Of a stretch of 15,912 bases of DNA, positions 14,246 to 15,912 are shown in pieces (position 1 is the first letter of the stretch; every line of letters begins with the position of its first letter). A program made the translations under genes and the position numbers. Below the pieces are notes generated by a model, which made no database searches, had not been told where the DNA came from, and saw only the letters and a list, made by a program, of their open reading frames with translations. Source of the stretch: Prochlorococcus marinus str. MIT 9215 (GTDB lineage: Bacteria; Cyanobacteriota; Cyanobacteriia; PCC-6307; Cyanobiaceae); NCBI GenBank assembly GCA_949486985.1, contig CATBLW010000200.1, forward strand, positions 1-15,912, read 5' to 3'.

Positions 14246-15739
14246 TTAGTTGCCGGCTGAGGCGAAGTCTGGATAGGCCTCCATGCCGTGCTCACCAATA
14301 TCCAGGCCTTCGATCTCCTCCGCTTCCGTCACACGGATGCCGCCGAAGCATGCACCGATGACCTTCCAGGTGATCCAACAGGTCACCACGACGAACACTG
14401 CATAAGCAATGCAGCCGAGTGCTTGCACGCCAAGTTGGCTGAAACCGTGACCAGTAAAAAGGCCGTGCTTAATGTTGAACAGCCCTACTGCCAGGGTTCC
14501 CCACACACCGCAGGTGCCGTGCACAGAGAAGGCGCCAACGGGGTCGTCAATCTTGAGGCCATCGATGAATGCCACCGAGAAAACCACGATTGCTCCGCCG
14601 ATGAGGCCGATTAGCCAGGCTGCCCACATGGCGACACCGTCGCAGCCAGCGGTGATGCTGACCAATCCGGCAAGGATGCCGTTGATGATCATTGTTAGAT
14701 CAGGCTTGCCACACAAGACAGTCGAAATGATCGTTGCACCGATGGCGCCACCTGCGGCTGCCAGTGTTGTGGTGACTGCTACGTAGGGCACTGTTTGATC
14801 CATCGCCAGCACGGAGCCGGCGTTGAAGCCATACCAACCGATCCAGAGGATCAGCGCGCCAAGCGTCGCGATCGCCATGTTGTGGCCAGGTAGGGCCTGA
14901 GACTTGTCACCGACAAACTTGCCCAGACGGGGCCCAAGCGCGATGGCTCCCACTAGGCCAGCCCATGCTCCTACGGAGTGAACCAAGGTTGAGCCTGCGA
15001 AATCAATGAAGCCTTTTTGCGCTAACCACCCACCTGCGTCTCCGATAAGAACCCCAGCATCATCCAGCTCTGGAAAGTTCCATTGCCAGGAGCCAGCAAT
15101 TGGGTAGATGAATGCGGTGAGGATTAGCGAAAAAACAACGAATTCGCCAAACTTGATTCTCTCAGCCACTAATCCAGAAACAATTGTGGCTGCTGTTCCT
15201 GCAAAAGCAGCTTGAAAGAGGAAATCAGCGCTAGGGACCAACTTTGCATTAATCACGTCGTCAGCGGTGACAGCTGGATCAAAAAACAGGCCGCCGAATT
15301 TCAAAACACCTGGGATCACCCAGTCGGCTTTGTACATGATCTGGAACCCAATAAACCAGTAAGCCGTCACTGCCAGGGTGAAGACAAACAGGTTTTTGGC
15401 CAGGATGTTGACAGCATTTTTCTGACGACACATCCCTGCTTCCACCATGGCGAAGCCGGCGTTCATGAAGATCACCAGGACTGCAGCGATCAGCAGCCAG
15501 AGGTTGTTGGCTAGGAATCCTGGGGTTAGTTCAGGAAGATCAGCTGCATGGGCTGAAAGGTTGAACACTCCCAAGCCGAACAGGGCGAAGGGAACACAGG
15601 CCAACCAAGTTATTGACTGATTGGAGCTGAATCCGCGCACGCTCTTCAAGAGGAGCATGGGCCCTTCAAGAAGGCTTGCGTCCTGAAGCCGCTTGCGTCG
15701 TTTCGACGGCGGATGCTGAGCAGTTGTTGCAGTTGTCAT
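14246..15739 (-). CDS. amt: Ammonium transporter Amt
   Basis: An Amt/MEP/Rh ammonium channel of about 497 residues with a cleavable-looking signal peptide and about eleven membrane helices. The hydrophobic segment SITWLACVPFALFGLGV leads to a likely cleavage after AHA, before ADLPELTPG, which places the mature N-terminus outside. Family marks: NAGFAMVEAGMCRQKNAVNI, ERIKFGEF, FAGSTLVHSVGAWAGLVGA with the first pore His, LGALILWIGWYGFNAGS, VSITAGCD and FSVHGTCGVWGTLA with the second pore His. The acidic C-terminal tail (TEAEEIEGLDIGEHGMEAYP) is the region that P-II protein contacts in other Amt proteins. Several starts are possible: ATG 15793, 15745, 15739 and 15658. I chose 15739 (MTTATTAQ) because it resembles remembered picocyanobacterial homologs. 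ATG 15658 has AAGG at a usable distance and would give a more ordinary signal peptide. Confidence 0.96.
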   Translation of the reverse strand: MTTATTAQHPPSKRRKRLQDASLLEGPMLLLKSVRGFSSNQSITWLACVPFALFGLGVFNLSAHAADLPELTPGFLANNLWLLIAAVLVIFMNAGFAMVEAGMCRQKNAVNILAKNLFVFTLAVTAYWFIGFQIMYKADWVIPGVLKFGGLFFDPAVTADDVINAKLVPSADFLFQAAFAGTAATIVSGLVAERIKFGEFVVFSLILTAFIYPIAGSWQWNFPELDDAGVLIGDAGGWLAQKGFIDFAGSTLVHSVGAWAGLVGAIALGPRLGKFVGDKSQALPGHNMAIATLGALILWIGWYGFNAGSVLAMDQTVPYVAVTTTLAAAGGAIGATIISTVLCGKPDLTMIINGILAGLVSITAGCDGVAMWAAWLIGLIGGAIVVFSVAFIDGLKIDDPVGAFSVHGTCGVWGTLAVGLFNIKHGLFTGHGFSQLGVQALGCIAYAVFVVVTCWITWKVIGACFGGIRVTEAEEIEGLDIGEHGMEAYPDFASAGN

Positions 15740-15793
15740 GGGCATTGAAGAGCAGTGCTTCACAAATCCGAGCTCGTTATGCAAAAAATCCAT

Positions 15794-15912
15794 AGAGAGC
15801 TGGTTTCGAACCTAAATTGCTCATTGCGCTACAAAAATGCAGTGTTCGTTGATACGAAATCTTCTTTCTGTTACTACGTAATTGTTCTTTAGTAGAGTTC
15901 TGTATAAATAGA
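15794..15912 (-). promoter_or_regulatory. amt upstream region with NtcA-like half-matching site
   Basis: No gene is seen here. It is AT-rich compared with the rest of the window. On the minus strand GTATCAACGAACAC matches five of the six fixed bases of the NtcA consensus GTA-N8-TAC and overlaps a perfect inverted repeat TTCGT-N4-ACGAA (plus 15845-15858). A TAGGTT that fits TAN3T lies about 27 bases further, longer than the usual 22-23. TTACTACGTAA nearby is another short inverted repeat. NtcA control of amt is established in cyanobacteria; this exact site is a guess. Confidence 0.3.

Noticed and set aside
1..15912. A mobile element, defence island or CRISPR array
   Set aside because: No transposase, integrase, spaced repeats, tRNA-flanked insertion or composition break was seen; gene content is core cyanobacterial.

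Overview
The window looks like ordinary chromosomal DNA from a marine picocyanobacterium, either a low-light Prochlorococcus of the MIT9313 type or a close marine Synechococcus. This rests on a psbK gene, a DUF3155 gene (a family known from cyanobacteria), the long cyanobacterial form of IspH, an Amt ammonium transporter with a signal peptide, very tight gene packing, weak Shine-Dalgarno signals and a base composition that is only mildly GC-rich by eye. Species assignment is inference from memory of these families; no search was run. I saw no tRNA, rRNA, insertion sequence, integrase, CRISPR array or phage gene.

Layout. 1-1972 (+): the 3' part of a CNNM/CorC-type CBS-domain membrane protein, overlapping by 4 bases a Gfo/Idh/MocA dehydrogenase. 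2003 to about 5203 (-): a very large protein that looks collinear along its length with the alpha/beta regulatory subunit of animal phosphorylase kinase, including the glucoamylase-like (GH15) N-terminal barrel. 5244-5993 (+): a WecG/TagA/CpsF glycosyltransferase diverging from it. 5998-7290 (-): psbK (only 47 codons) behind tgt. 7365-8153 (+): cobS, whose 3' end overlaps by 41 bases the 3' end of a soluble histidine kinase on the other strand (8113-9249). 9250-9646: the only long non-coding stretch, with a plausible promoter and a run of four hairpins that looks like a structured leader or small RNA in front of a DUF3155 gene (9647-10015, +). 10036-10641 (-): a small serine hydrolase, divergent from purH (10704-12266, +). 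12350-15745 (-): doxX-like gene, ispH and amt, with a strong intrinsic terminator between amt and ispH. The amt upstream region fills the rest of the window.

The genes are mainly core metabolism: purines (purH), isoprenoids (ispH), queuosine tRNA modification (tgt), corrinoid synthesis (cobS), photosystem II (psbK), nitrogen uptake (amt) and surface or storage polysaccharide (the glycosyltransferase, the dehydrogenase and the PHKA-like protein). No multi-gene defence or mobile system is visible. The two items most worth a second look are the PHKA-like protein, because its usual kinase partner is not known from bacteria, and the structured non-coding region before DUF3155, whose last hairpin recurs just after that gene with a pairing-preserving base change.
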